Assembly: GCA_052161625.1 (NCBI GenBank)
Contig: CP197412.1
Strand: one strand, 5' to 3'
Length of the DNA: 64,000 nucleotides
DNA from: JBKCUI01 sp052161625
GTDB taxonomy: Bacteria > Planctomycetota > Planctomycetia > Pirellulales > Pirellulaceae
In this document: positions 42,039-51,250 of the stretch, in pieces
How the letters are laid out: every line of letters starts with the position of its first letter
How positions within the stretch are numbered: the first letter of the stretch is position 1
The notes under the pieces: model-generated
The model's database searches: none
What the model saw: the letters and a program-made list of their open reading frames with translations, nothing else
What the model was told of the DNA's origin: nothing
Program-made: the position numbers and the translations under genes

Positions 42039-42659
42039 ATGGATGCAGAAAATGGGAGCGGTATTGGGATCCCTCCGACACTCGACGAGGATCCGCGACG
42101 GCTTGGACAACTGCTTGAACAGTATCGTTCCTATTTGCGAATGCTGGCGAGGAGCAAACTCCACCAGGGCTTGAACGGCAAGGTGGATCCATCGGATGTC
42201 GTTCAGGAGACTTGCATTGAGGCAGTCCGGAAGATACGTCTCTTCCGCGGCAGTTCCAAGGCTGAGTTTGCAGGTTGGCTTCGTGGAATCCTCGCCGATC
42301 GCATGGCCAAGACAGCAAGACGTTACTTGGGAACCCACCAACGCAACATCCACATGGAGGTACAGTTTCAACGCGATCTCGACGAAGCTTCCGGGCATCT
42401 TGAACGCTGCCTTTCAGGCGGAGGTGCTTCCCCCAGCGAGATCGTTGTCTGGAACGAAACAACGCTGGAGCTAGCGCAAGCCATGGAGGATCTCCCAGAC
42501 GACTACCAGCAAGTGGTTCTACTTCGGAACTTGCAAGGCATGTCGTTTCCCGAGATCGCAGAGGAGATGAATCGATCGATCGATAGCGTGGAGAAGTTGT
42601 GGATACGTGCTTTGCTCAAACTCAAGCAATCCATGAAAGCAGGCCACGGAGAGGCTTGA
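42039..42659 (+). CDS. ECF sigma factor
   Basis: A 206-residue sigma factor. Region 2 is visible in KVDPSDVVQETCIEAVRKIRLFRG and the FAGWLRGILADRMAKTARRY stretch, and region 4 in LPDDYQQVVLLRNLQGMSFPEIAEEMNRSIDSVEKLWIRAL. GGAAGGAA precedes the ATG. No anti-sigma gene is adjacent; a TPR kinase lies two genes downstream and two LEPR-XLL-like proteins share the locus, so kinase-controlled activity is plausible. Confidence 0.93.
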   Translation: MDAENGSGIGIPPTLDEDPRRLGQLLEQYRSYLRMLARSKLHQGLNGKVDPSDVVQETCIEAVRKIRLFRGSSKAEFAGWLRGILADRMAKTARRYLGTHQRNIHMEVQFQRDLDEASGHLERCLSGGGASPSEIVVWNETTLELAQAMEDLPDDYQQVVLLRNLQGMSFPEIAEEMNRSIDSVEKLWIRALLKLKQSMKAGHGEA

Positions 42660-42828
42660 GCGTTTCTTTCTAAAAAACCGAAAAAGTTGCGGCGGTATTC
42701 GATACCGACGCGGTACTTAGCCTCTTAGCGGAATCATCGGACGGTAGAAGTTTACCGCCGCTGCAGCCCGACTCATCACGAAATCGAACTGGATCGATTT
42801 CAACTCTAGGTTTCTGGAAGGAGACATC

Positions 42829-43725
42829 ATGCAACGCAAGAGAAGACTGGGCAGACCGACTCGATTGACTTGTGAGTCACTGGAGCATCGTCGATTGATG
42901 GCAATTGATGTCGGAGTGGTCGAAGGGGACTTGCTCATTGGAGGGACCGCGGATGGGGCGGTCTCGATTACTTCGCTCGAAGGTGGCGTGCTGGAAGTCA
43001 AGGAAGGGGATATGGTTGTTGCGACCTTGAACAACGTCACCGACGATATCCGAGTTCAATTGGACCCAGAGGGAGCCGTCAATGATGAAGTTCTTCTCTC
43101 GTTGGGCAATGCGCCAATCGACCAAGTGATGGTGGATCTCGGCGGGGGAGACAATGTCCTGTCGATCGAGTCGGGCTCTCTATCGGGTAGTTTGTTTTTG
43201 CTTGGTGGGGAAGGGAGCGATTCGTTGCTGATGGGTCCAGAAGTCGAAGTGGAGGATAATGTTTTTGCTTGGGTCGGAAAAGGAGATAATCTCGTCGAAG
43301 TCGATGGGAGTATAGGGCGTAATCTGTTCGTACGCGCTGGGGAGGGCAATGACTCGGTGGCGTTGTCCGATACGGCCATAGTCGGACGAAATGCTGATTT
43401 TAAACTTGGTGATGGAGACAATTCAGCGAGTGTATCGGGCCAGATAGAGGGACGCATGAGTTACCGTGGCGGATCGGGAGATGACGTAGCAGAGATTGGA
43501 GAAACAGGCGTCATCAATGGAAATGCTTCCTTTGATTTGGGAAGGGGATCGAACCAAGTGACGCACCTGGGAGTGATGGAAGGAAATCTTCGTGTTGTCT
43601 CGAAGAACTCGGAAGATACCGTCATCATCGATGATACAGCCATCGTGGGTGGGCAAGTCATCGAACAGCTTGGGATGGAGACAAAACGAGGCGGCAAAGG
43701 TATCGGTCGATTCTTCTTTCGTTGA
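42829..43725 (+). CDS. LEPR-XLL-like repeat protein, putative beta-solenoid
   Basis: A 298-residue protein with AAGGAG seven bases before the ATG. Residues 14-25 (TCESLEHRRLMA) match the planctomycete LEPR-XLL N-terminal motif found on large surface or exported proteins. The remainder has imperfect repeats of about 40 residues containing G-x-GDN or G-x-GSD steps (LGGGDNVLSIESGSLSG, VGKGDNLVEVDGSIG, LGDGDNSASVSGQIEG), typical of a right-handed beta-helix; RTX-like calcium binding is possible but the nonapeptides are not canonical. Lies between the ECF sigma and kinase genes. Confidence 0.78.
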   Translation: MQRKRRLGRPTRLTCESLEHRRLMAIDVGVVEGDLLIGGTADGAVSITSLEGGVLEVKEGDMVVATLNNVTDDIRVQLDPEGAVNDEVLLSLGNAPIDQVMVDLGGGDNVLSIESGSLSGSLFLLGGEGSDSLLMGPEVEVEDNVFAWVGKGDNLVEVDGSIGRNLFVRAGEGNDSVALSDTAIVGRNADFKLGDGDNSASVSGQIEGRMSYRGGSGDDVAEIGETGVINGNASFDLGRGSNQVTHLGVMEGNLRVVSKNSEDTVIIDDTAIVGGQVIEQLGMETKRGGKGIGRFFFR

Positions 43726-44019
43726 AATGCGGGAAAGGATTCGTCCTCCCCTCGATCCACATTGTGACGATCCACATTGCTAGCAAGCCGCAGCGTCAGC
43801 CCATGCAGTCCAAGCATTCTTAAGTTCTCGGTTGGAGCCGCTTGTAGACTGGCGTTGCAGCAAAGCCCGCAGTGATTGTCTTCGGTATCCGAGGGATATA
43901 CCATAGATGTCAGGTGTTGGATTGAAATCGTGTTGCAATGACGTTGTCTTCTTCGCGATCAAGTCATCGCTTTCCCGATCGTTCGGGCTCTAAGCCAACG
44001 ATTCCGCTGAGAAGGAAAC

Positions 44020-46578
44020 ATGCGAAATCATCGCGGTCCATCGGTTGATGATCCGTGTTCCGATTTAACGGCGGAACAACAACAGCGTTTGATTGCCATC
44101 CTCGAGAACTGTTTGCATCGACAAAGCTTGCAAGGGTCCCCCTTTGCAAGTGAAAGGGATCGCGCGAAGCTCCTCGAATCCAATGCTGACTTGGGGAATG
44201 CGCTGGTCGATGCGCTGGATGGTTTACTTTGGGTAGGCAATCTAAACCCTGAAGCCTCTTGCACCGAACCTGCTTTGCCTCATATCCAAGGATATGAGCT
44301 TCTGGAGGAGATTGGCAGAGGTGGAATGGGAGTTGTCTATGCGGCCCGCCGTATTGGTGATAGTCGACCTGGTGATAGTAGCGAAGTGGCTATCAAGGTG
44401 CTTCTGGGCAGTAAGAGACTCGCAAAGAACTTTGTCGAGCGATTCCACCGAGAAGCCAGAGCCGCTGCATCGGTTTGTCACCCAAGTATTGTTCCCGTTT
44501 ATGAAACGAACTGCGAAGGTGATTTGTGCTATTTCACCATGAAGCGAATCAAAGGGGAGTCGCTTGCAAACTGGATCGGGCGGCGGCGAGGCATGGGCGC
44601 CCCGATTACTTCGTTGGAATCGAAGAAGCATTTGGCTCGAGAGTTCGCACAAGTTGCGGATGGTCTGTACCGAGTCCATCAATCCGGAATTCTACATCGA
44701 GACATCAAGCCTTCGAATATTTTGATCGACCTGCAAGAGCATTTGTGGGTGCTCGACTTCGGACTCGCCTCCATAGCCGATAGCGATACACTCACCCGAT
44801 CTGGGGATTTGATTGGAACCTTTCGATATATGAGCCCCGAGCAAGCAGCTGGGAGCAAAGAACCATTGGATTCTCGAACAGACATTTATTCACTAGGGCT
44901 AACGATTTATGAAGCATTCACGCTAAAGAATCCATTTTCTCAATACGAAGGAGCAGCATTGCTTAAGGCGATTCAGTCGCCTGCGGTTGAACCTCCACGA
45001 AGATTTTGTCCGAGCATTCCCAAAGACTTAGAGACGATTATCCTGCGAGCGATTCGGCCCGATCGCAATGCCCGCTATTCCTCGGCGCGGGAGCTAGCAT
45101 GGGACTTGGAAAGATTCGCGAATGGTGAGTCGATCGACGCCTTGCGCGTCACGTGGCGTGAACAAGCGAGTGCTGCTTGCAGAAAGTATCCAGACCGCGT
45201 ATTGGCTGGTGTATGCACGATGGTCGTAGCGACTGTGGCTATGGGAGTGCATAGCGCGGTGGTGCAACGAGAACGTAATCGGACTCGTATCCAGTGGGCA
45301 AGAGGAAATGAAAACTACGAGCAGGCACGCGCCGCCGTCGACTCCTTGGGACTTCGAGTCTCTGAACAGCTTGCAGCTCTACCAGGAACCGAAGCCTTGA
45401 GGCGCGAGGTCTTACAAGAGACTCTGAAGTATTACGGAACGTTTATCACGCGATCCAATCACGATCCATTGCTTCAGCGCGACGTCGCCGAAACACGTTG
45501 GAAGATGGCGAATTTGATTGGAATCGCCGGGAGCAAGGAAGATGCTATCGAAGCGTTGGCATTGGCCGCCAACGATCTTCATCAGGCTTGGATCGAAACG
45601 GCGGATTCCAATTTACTGCTTCTCGCTATTCAATCCAAATGCGAGCTTGCGGGCATCTTGGGAGATCAAGGAAGACTCGGGGCGGCCCAGCAGGAATTGG
45701 ACTTGGTCAGCGTTTGGTCGGAGGAGGTGTCCCCAGGCGTGGACAGAGCCTATACCGATTCGCTCCTCTGGAATTCGATGGCGATACTTGCCTACAAAAT
45801 GGGGGACACGCAAGCTGCGTGCACGCATGCACTCCGAGCAGTCGAGCGACTGGACATTGGTCCGATCGAGACCTCCACGATGCCGGAGAAGGACATCAAC
45901 CGCTTCCAGAGGCGGATAAGACACTCGATTGCCGATGCTCTTCATAATCTCGGTTTCATTTTAGCCGAGCAGGGACACGTGAAAGTTGCCGAGCGCGTGA
46001 CGGCGCGTTCGCTTGCGATGCGAACCTCGGAACCATCCGCCCAACATAGTTCGGACGAACTCCGCCGCTTGGCATTGTCGTATAGCAGCCTCGCAGCGCT
46101 GGCTTGGAAACAAGGCAATGTGGAGGAGGCGATTCGAATTTATTCCTTCAGTGCCAAGCTGTTGGAACGAGCGGTCGATGGGTTGCCAGGCTTGCTGGGC
46201 CCCAGGCGAGAATTGGCAGTCACGTTGAACAACCTTGGGATGGCTCAGTCGAGCGCTCAGAGGTTAGATCTTGCATTGAAGACATTCCAATCAGCGATCA
46301 GCATAGCTACTTCCCTGGCGGATACCGATTCTAGCAACGCAGAAGCTGCCAAACATGCGGCTGGGATTTGGAACAACATGGCAATGGTCCAATTTAAACT
46401 CGGTGAAAAGAGGCAAGCTCTCGAATCGATTCAAAAGGCGGTTTACTACCAGCAGTGGGTCGTGCGAGCGGAGTCCGCGAACGATCAAGAAAGCGAACTG
46501 TTGAAACGATACGAATCGATTCGTGAATCATGGGCGATCGAATATGGGCCGCCTTATCTCCTGGAGACCAATGGATGA
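44020..46578 (+). CDS. Ser/Thr protein kinase with TPR-like C-terminal domain
   Basis: An 852-residue kinase. A helical N-terminal 85 residues precede the kinase domain: glycine loop GRGGMG (99-104), K126 (VAIK), HRD (226-228), DFG (246-248) and GTFRYMSPEQAAG. One membrane helix follows at about 394-415 (RVLAGVCTMVVATVAMGVHS), then about 440 residues of tetratricopeptide-type helices (LALSYSSLAALAWKQGNVEEAIRIY, LNNLGMAQSSAQRLDLALKTFQ). AAGGAA lies close before the ATG. The stop overlaps the ATG of the following LEPR-XLL-like gene. The TPR part is likely extracytoplasmic and may bind an envelope protein. Confidence 0.93.
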   Translation: MRNHRGPSVDDPCSDLTAEQQQRLIAILENCLHRQSLQGSPFASERDRAKLLESNADLGNALVDALDGLLWVGNLNPEASCTEPALPHIQGYELLEEIGRGGMGVVYAARRIGDSRPGDSSEVAIKVLLGSKRLAKNFVERFHREARAAASVCHPSIVPVYETNCEGDLCYFTMKRIKGESLANWIGRRRGMGAPITSLESKKHLAREFAQVADGLYRVHQSGILHRDIKPSNILIDLQEHLWVLDFGLASIADSDTLTRSGDLIGTFRYMSPEQAAGSKEPLDSRTDIYSLGLTIYEAFTLKNPFSQYEGAALLKAIQSPAVEPPRRFCPSIPKDLETIILRAIRPDRNARYSSARELAWDLERFANGESIDALRVTWREQASAACRKYPDRVLAGVCTMVVATVAMGVHSAVVQRERNRTRIQWARGNENYEQARAAVDSLGLRVSEQLAALPGTEALRREVLQETLKYYGTFITRSNHDPLLQRDVAETRWKMANLIGIAGSKEDAIEALALAANDLHQAWIETADSNLLLLAIQSKCELAGILGDQGRLGAAQQELDLVSVWSEEVSPGVDRAYTDSLLWNSMAILAYKMGDTQAACTHALRAVERLDIGPIETSTMPEKDINRFQRRIRHSIADALHNLGFILAEQGHVKVAERVTARSLAMRTSEPSAQHSSDELRRLALSYSSLAALAWKQGNVEEAIRIYSFSAKLLERAVDGLPGLLGPRRELAVTLNNLGMAQSSAQRLDLALKTFQSAISIATSLADTDSSNAEAAKHAAGIWNNMAMVQFKLGEKRQALESIQKAVYYQQWVVRAESANDQESELLKRYESIRESWAIEYGPPYLLETNG

Positions 46579-47867
46579 GAGAGAAAAAGCGTACGTCGCT
46601 CGTGGAGTCGCTCGAGGTACGAAAGGTTCTAGCGCAGGGGGATTGGGAGTGGTCTCGTTTGGCAGACGAGTTTCGTCACGAATCGGACTCGTACATCCTG
46701 GCAGCCACGCTCGCTGATCAGGACTCGAAGCCTTCGTTGGGCATAAAGGAAAATGTTTCGAAGGTGAAAAAACTACCGCGTCAGGCATCGCGCGGCTTGG
46801 TGGGGGAAGGGGAAGGGGGCTCCGGCAATGCGTTGACCGGAGTTGCGAACCCTTCCGCCGTTGGATCGGCTTCGCAACAGAACCAAGTAGATCAAGAACG
46901 GGACTTGGTGACCGCAATCCAAGGATCATCAGTTCGAGAAGCACTCGCGCAAGCTAATTCTTCCCTTGCTTGGATCGACCTCAGCCCCGAACGAATAGAT
47001 TCGTCAACGGCTCAGCAGACGACACAATCCGATCGCCTCTTCGTAAGCGACAAAAACCAATTCGTCCGTGCACCGATGGAGTCGTTCGTGTGGCAAGCGG
47101 AACAGGAGGATCGGATGGCCCCGAATGGAATGAATGGATACGGACTTGGTGGTAACTCGCCGTTCGAGCTTATCCAACGGATATTTCCTCGACGATCTCT
47201 GGCGGTGGAGTCGTACTCGGCGGTTGATCGTCTCATGTCGAATTCGTCAGAGGATCGATACTGGTGGAGCGAACCAAGCGAATGGTTCGACGGAAGGGAT
47301 ACCGGGGTAAGGACGCAGGAGAGTAGTAGTCTGCAAACGCGATCCATCTTCACCAATACTTCGAAACGAGGGAGGGAGGCACCGTGGGAATCGGTCTTCC
47401 ACAACGGACTTCCGACACCCAAGGGACTCCCGACACCCAAAGGAATGGTGTATCTCGAGGTCGGTGAACTTGCCAAAGTCACCGCCGCGGGTGCTCCGAC
47501 GTTGACGAACTTAGCAACATGGCAACCCTCTCCCTTTGGGTTGCTTCAATGGTTCGCTGGGGGAGCGAAAGAGCCTCACCGAGTCGACCCGGATCAACTC
47601 GCACTGGATCGCACGGAGATGGATATGGAAGCCAAGGTATCGAGTGCAAAAGAATGTACTGCAGGTGTGTTGTTGATGATCCTTGCTGGTATTTGTGTTT
47701 CCGAACGAGCGCGACGGAAGAGAGGTGAGAAATCGATTCCCTCTCGTTTGATTTGTTTGGCGATGTACCGCATGGGTTCGTCTCGAATGCTGGAGACCCG
47801 CGACGATCGGAATTGGAGAGGGAGGTTGATCGGTGAGGCGCAAAGGTCGCAAAGGAATAGTTCCTAA
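46575..47867 (+). CDS. LEPR-XLL-like exported or surface protein with C-terminal membrane helix
   Basis: A 430-residue protein translated by ATGA overlap with the kinase. Residues 8-20 (SLVESLEVRKVLA) resemble the LEPR-XLL motif seen in the protein on the other side of the kinase. The central part is low in recognisable structure, Ser/Gln/Glu-rich. It contains GLPTPKGLPTPKG, an exact tandem duplication of LPTPKG. Near residue 370 AGVLLMILAGICVSERARRKRG looks like a membrane helix followed by basic residues, as in sorting signals, but about 40 residues follow. No family recognised. Confidence 0.7.
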   Translation: MREKKRTSLVESLEVRKVLAQGDWEWSRLADEFRHESDSYILAATLADQDSKPSLGIKENVSKVKKLPRQASRGLVGEGEGGSGNALTGVANPSAVGSASQQNQVDQERDLVTAIQGSSVREALAQANSSLAWIDLSPERIDSSTAQQTTQSDRLFVSDKNQFVRAPMESFVWQAEQEDRMAPNGMNGYGLGGNSPFELIQRIFPRRSLAVESYSAVDRLMSNSSEDRYWWSEPSEWFDGRDTGVRTQESSSLQTRSIFTNTSKRGREAPWESVFHNGLPTPKGLPTPKGMVYLEVGELAKVTAAGAPTLTNLATWQPSPFGLLQWFAGGAKEPHRVDPDQLALDRTEMDMEAKVSSAKECTAGVLLMILAGICVSERARRKRGEKSIPSRLICLAMYRMGSSRMLETRDDRNWRGRLIGEAQRSQRNSS

Positions 47868-47970
47868 GCGCATCCACTTCCGCAGTCCCCACCCAACTCG
47901 TTTCCTTGCGACAAAGAATCGCCAGCCTGAGCGGATGCAAAGACGAACTGCAAAAGGGACTAAATATTAA

Positions 47971-48011
47971 ATAGGAGGCACCCATCTATTGAATAGGAGG
48001 CACCCACCTAT
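47971..48011. repeat. Two REP-like hairpin elements (GGCACCCA core)
   Basis: ATAGGAGGCACCCATCTAT (47971-47989) and ATAGGAGGCACCCACCTAT (47993-48011) are direct repeats differing in one base. Each can fold as an eight-base stem around a CAC loop, with one or two mismatches. Related copies lie on the other side of the RAYT transposase gene. Confidence 0.75.
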
Positions 48012-48013
48012 CT

Positions 48014-48067
48014 GGGGGGGAACGGGAGATCGGGGGATCGGCGCGGGGGGTACGGGCGATCGGGGGG
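48014..48067 (+). other. Candidate G-quadruplex tract
   Basis: Six runs of three or more G (seven, three, five, six, three and six G) are separated by short linkers of three to eight bases on the plus strand. This meets the usual pattern for G-quadruplex formation. It abuts the REP-like pair and precedes the 3' end of the RAYT gene. Confidence 0.6.
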
Positions 48068-48303
48068 AAGAATGGGGCTGTGGACGCGGGATTGGGGGCA
48101 ATTTGGACAGAGTTGCAGTCGACTTGGCTGGGGAGAGCGCAGCAGCGTACTTGGCCCGGTGCTGGAGTTCGGGCGAGGTGAGAGGCGGGGCTCTCGCCAT
48201 GGCGCCATGGCGCATAGGTGGAGTGGGGGACCGGCAGGGACGCATCGCGGGTTGGCGGTAGAGCAGCTACTAGGCCAAGCAAGCTTCTGCTAACCGAGGG
48301 CCG

Positions 48304-49461
48304 CTAAGCGAAGCAAGCGGCGACGAGCCGCTGGCCGCGACTCCAGCGATTGTTGGTCCGCTCCGCGTCGGCTACCATCGACTTGGGACTTCCACTACAG
48401 CGGCTGGTGCCAAAGTACTTCGTGTAGTTCCATACCAAGTCGCACCACATGCTGGGTTCGACTCCCAGCCCAGAGAATAAGGGCTTCAAGGATTCGGGGA
48501 CCGGATGCAATTTCCCAGGAGGATGACCCTTCTGCTCCGCTGTCCAACGCAATAGCTTCACGTAGTCTTCCAGGTTCATGTTCAAGAACCCTTTGTTGCT
48601 GGCTCGCAGGCCGTTGGTGCAGGGCTCTGGATCCAACGAGTTCACCTTGGGGTCGAGCGTGAAGGGGGCCAGCCAAGCGTCTCTGGGGACCAGAGGACGG
48701 GGGCCACGGTTCTGACGAGCCTTCTTCTGCTCCTCCACCGTCATCTTGGTCCTCCGCTTGATCGATTCCTCCTTCGATAAAGGAACACGATCCAGAGCCG
48801 TCGATTCGATCATTGCACCGTTGGCAGCTTGGAGACGATCGTACACGGAGGTGTGGATGGAGAGTTCGATCGTTTCGGCTAGATTCGCGCGGAGGACATT
48901 GAGATCGACATACATGGCGCATGCGAGCAAACCGGCTTCATCGAGAAGCCGATTGGCTTTGAATCGGCCTTCCCAGAAGCAACCGGTGCATTTGTCTTCT
49001 GCATTGGCTCGCCTGGCGATGACTTCGGCGAGAGAGCGCATGAACCAAGAGATATCGGAGAGTCGGCTTCGATACTCTTTGATCTTTTCTGGATCGGCTA
49101 CGGCGCTTCGGACATCTTCTTCGTTGGCCTCGGCCAAGACATCGAGGATCCGGGTACCAGGAAAGAGTCGCAGCCAACGTGTGGCAACTTCTTGGTCAGA
49201 CCAAGTAGCCACGACGTCGGGACGATTGCGGAGGACGACATGGAGGTGATTGGATAGGACGGCATATTCGAGAACGTCGATACCAAAGACGGAGGCAAGG
49301 GATTCGAGTCTTTGGCGAATCCATTCTCTTCGGTGGGAGTAGTCTGTGCTGGTGAGCTCATCGAAGCCGGCCAGAAAGGCGCGACGGACACAACGGTTGT
49401 AGCAATGGACAAGGCAGATTTCGTTGCTAACGAATTGCTCAGAACGGAGCGTGCTGGACAT
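48304..49461 (-). mobile_element. REP-associated tyrosine transposase (RAYT, Y1/HUH family)
   Basis: A 385-residue transposase-like protein. The HUH metal-binding motif is NHLHVV (H72, H74), FWEGRFKANRLLDE is the conserved RAYT block, and the likely catalytic tyrosine is Y184 in AMYVDLNVLRANLAE. Such proteins derive from IS200/IS605 but lack their own transposon ends; they act on REP hairpins in the genome. The C-terminal 150 residues are an extra domain beyond the Y1 core. GGAG precedes ATG 49461. GGCACCCA hairpins lie on both sides, consistent with a RAYT-REP unit. Confidence 0.88.
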
Positions 49462-49610
49462 GATGGATCTCTCCAGAGGTTCGGGGTGTAGATCCTATTA
49501 CGTTATGGGATGGGGGAGCGGGTTGCAACCAAATAGAAGAACATTTTGAAGTGGGGGAATGCGAGCTAATCGAAGGCACTCAACTACTGCGAATAGGTGG
49601 GAGTGCGAAT

Positions 49611-49625
49611 AGGTGGCACCCACCT
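49611..49625. repeat. REP-like hairpin, perfect copy
   Basis: AGGTGG-CAC-CCACCT is a perfect six-base inverted repeat with a CAC loop. It is the best-preserved member of the element seen six times around the RAYT gene. Confidence 0.75.
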
Positions 49626-49634
49626 TTTGGGCTG

Positions 49635-49662
49635 TTCTCGCCAAGGCGCTACGGCGCGAAGA
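49635..49662. repeat. TTCTCGC-AAGGCGC interspersed repeat, copy 1
   Basis: TTCTCGCCAAGGCGCTACGGCGCGAAG belongs to a class of intergenic repeat also seen at 49824 and 57152 in this window, with a related GAGGCGCAAAGGTCGCAAAGG at 47835 inside the end of a coding sequence. Confidence 0.6.
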
Positions 49663-49749
49663 GAGGAAGAGATTGGGGGCACCTATTGGAGAGCGGCGAT
49701 TCGGGAACGGGAGCGAATTGAAGCCGCCCACCTGCGAGAGCAAATCGAA

Positions 49750-49789
49750 GGCACCCATCTTTTGGGAGGAGGTAAATAGAAGGCACCCA
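49750..49789. repeat. Two further GGCACCCA elements
   Basis: GGCACCCA starts at 49750 and 49782, both preceded by GAA and both oriented like the other copies, but the stem sides are less complete, so these are degenerate members. Confidence 0.6.
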
Positions 49790-49823
49790 CACATCGGGCC
49801 CACACATCGGGGGAGTGGGGCGA

Positions 49824-49846
49824 TTCTCGCAAAGGCGCCAAAGAGG
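49824..49846. repeat. TTCTCGC-AAGGCGC interspersed repeat, copy 2
   Basis: TTCTCGCAAAGGCGCCAAAG, followed by AGGAAAGT-type direct repeats (AGTAGGAA twice, then AGGAGGAA). Same class as the copies at 49635 and 57152. Confidence 0.6.
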
Positions 49847-49956
49847 AAAGTAGGAAAGTAGGAAAGGAGGAAAAGGGGGCGAAAGTGGGGTGCCAGGGTG
49901 TGGGATGTGGTGTAAGGGTGCGTGTACGCCTACGGCTGACTGCTAAACGAATTGGA

Positions 49957-49964
49957 GGCACCCA
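49957..49964. repeat. GGCACCCA element
   Basis: TTGGAGGCACCCAGC carries the same core in the same orientation, with poor pairing of the flanks. It is the copy closest to the mechanosensitive channel gene. Confidence 0.5.
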
Positions 49965-50061
49965 GCTTTGGGGCAGTTTTGGGAGTTTCTTTGTTCGAAA
50001 CTTTTCGGGAGATCGAAGGTATGGTTCGTGGAAAGGTATCGCACAATTAAAGCATCGGGGA

Positions 50062-51060
50062 TTAGGCTGCGTGGCGGCGCGGTGGTTCGGTTCGTCGTGG
50101 AAGTTGTCGACCCGTCTGGGAGGCTGGGCTCGCTTGGGGAGTCTGGGACGCGGCTGATTCTGAAATGGGTGCTAGGTGAATATCAAGCTGAGGGAAGGCA
50201 ATGACGATACCTTCGCTATCGAGTTGCTTCTTGACGGAGTAAACCACTTGATCTCGGACGTTGGCAAACTCTCTTGTGGGAGCCCAAACTCGAACAATCC
50301 AATCGACGGAACTGGCCCCAAGCGCGATGAGTTGGACTTGGCTCTTTCGCTCTTCGGTCTCGAGAATGACCTCGCGCACTTGTTCGACTGCACGCCATAG
50401 GGCTGCTCGGGTCGCATCCATATCTGCGGAATAAGCGACCCCAACGGGTACTTCGATGCGCCGTTCGGGGTGGTAGGTAACATTCTCGATCGTCGAACTG
50501 GCGATGGAGCTATTTGGGATAATCAGCCGACGGTTGTCGGGGGTGTCGACGGCGGTGGTGAAAAGATCGATCTCGTGAACGCGTGCTGTGATACCACCTG
50601 CGACAACCAAATCTCCGACTTTGAAGGGACGGAACACCATCAGCAGAACGCCTGATGCAAAGTTGGACAGCGTTCCCTGAAACGCTAAACCGACCGCAAA
50701 CCCAACGGCTCCGAGGACCGCGGCAAAGCTGGTGGAACGTAGGCCGAAGTGGTGGAGGGTGAAGATGAGCCCGGCCCCGAGGAGCCCCCGATAGATCAGC
50801 TTCTCGACAAATCGTCCGAGGGTCTCGTCCACCCTGCGATAAATGGGAGAGGAGACCGCCTTCGAGGCGTACCGAGCTCCAAAGTAAAATGCAACGAGGA
50901 TCCCTAGCGCTTGCGCGGCTGGCACCAGGGATTTTTCCCCCAGGGCGAACAACTCAGAAAAGTCTCCCGCTATGAGCTTTTGAGCCGAGAGTTGAAGTTG
51001 ATCCCACATCTTCACGGTTTGATCACTAATCTCTTGTTGACTGACAATCTCGTTACTCAT
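50062..51060 (-). CDS. Small-conductance mechanosensitive channel, MscS family
   Basis: A 332-residue channel. Three membrane helices precede the pore helix VLGAVGFAVGLAFQGTLSNFASG, which matches the glycine/alanine-packed TM3 of MscS; the beta-domain carries FKVGDLVVAGGITARVHEIDLFTT and IPNSSIASSTIENVT. The C-terminus is extended by a Ser/Pro/Arg-rich tail. It opens to release solutes on hypo-osmotic shock. Divergent from the Ca2+/cation antiporter gene. Confidence 0.93.
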   Translation of the reverse strand: MSNEIVSQQEISDQTVKMWDQLQLSAQKLIAGDFSELFALGEKSLVPAAQALGILVAFYFGARYASKAVSSPIYRRVDETLGRFVEKLIYRGLLGAGLIFTLHHFGLRSTSFAAVLGAVGFAVGLAFQGTLSNFASGVLLMVFRPFKVGDLVVAGGITARVHEIDLFTTAVDTPDNRRLIIPNSSIASSTIENVTYHPERRIEVPVGVAYSADMDATRAALWRAVEQVREVILETEERKSQVQLIALGASSVDWIVRVWAPTREFANVRDQVVYSVKKQLDSEGIVIAFPQLDIHLAPISESAASQTPQASPASQTGRQLPRRTEPPRRHAA

Positions 51061-51250
51061 ATTCGGTCGGTCTTCGAATGCTTGCTATTGGGAACGGCGT
51101 CTTTTCGCGGAGGTTCATGCCTCGCAATTGGATCCATGTAATAGCAAGAATGGACCGAACGATAGAAGAGCGTTTGCCGTAATGGGTCCCATACCCGATG
51201 AGGAGGCCCTCCTCGAGACGCCACATTTCACGCAGCGGAGCTATGACAGC

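Larger units (their letters stand above)
47868..48303. other. Repeat-rich, G-rich intergenic region left of the RAYT gene
   Basis: About 430 bases with no credible gene; several short overlapping open frames here are of low complexity. It holds two REP-like GGCACCCA elements and a long run of G-tracts, both reported separately, and may contain the 3' ends of both flanking transcripts. Confidence 0.6.
49462..50061. other. Repeat-rich intergenic region right of the RAYT gene
   Basis: About 600 bases with no gene I can support. It carries at least four GGCACCCA elements (49615, 49750, 49782, 49957), degenerate forms near 49575 and 49678, two copies of CCACACATCGGG (49788 and 49801), and two copies of a TTCTCGC-AAGGCGC repeat. 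The run of mixed decayed repeats suggests repeated insertion or expansion next to the RAYT gene. Confidence 0.6.

Noticed and set aside
47986..48293. Several overlapping 66-98-residue open frames
   Set aside because: Products of GC-rich, repetitive sequence; no start signal or domain, and they overlap in both strands.
47971..49964. CRISPR array
   Set aside because: Repeated GGCACCCA units are short, irregularly spaced and flank a RAYT; no uniform spacers and no cas genes.
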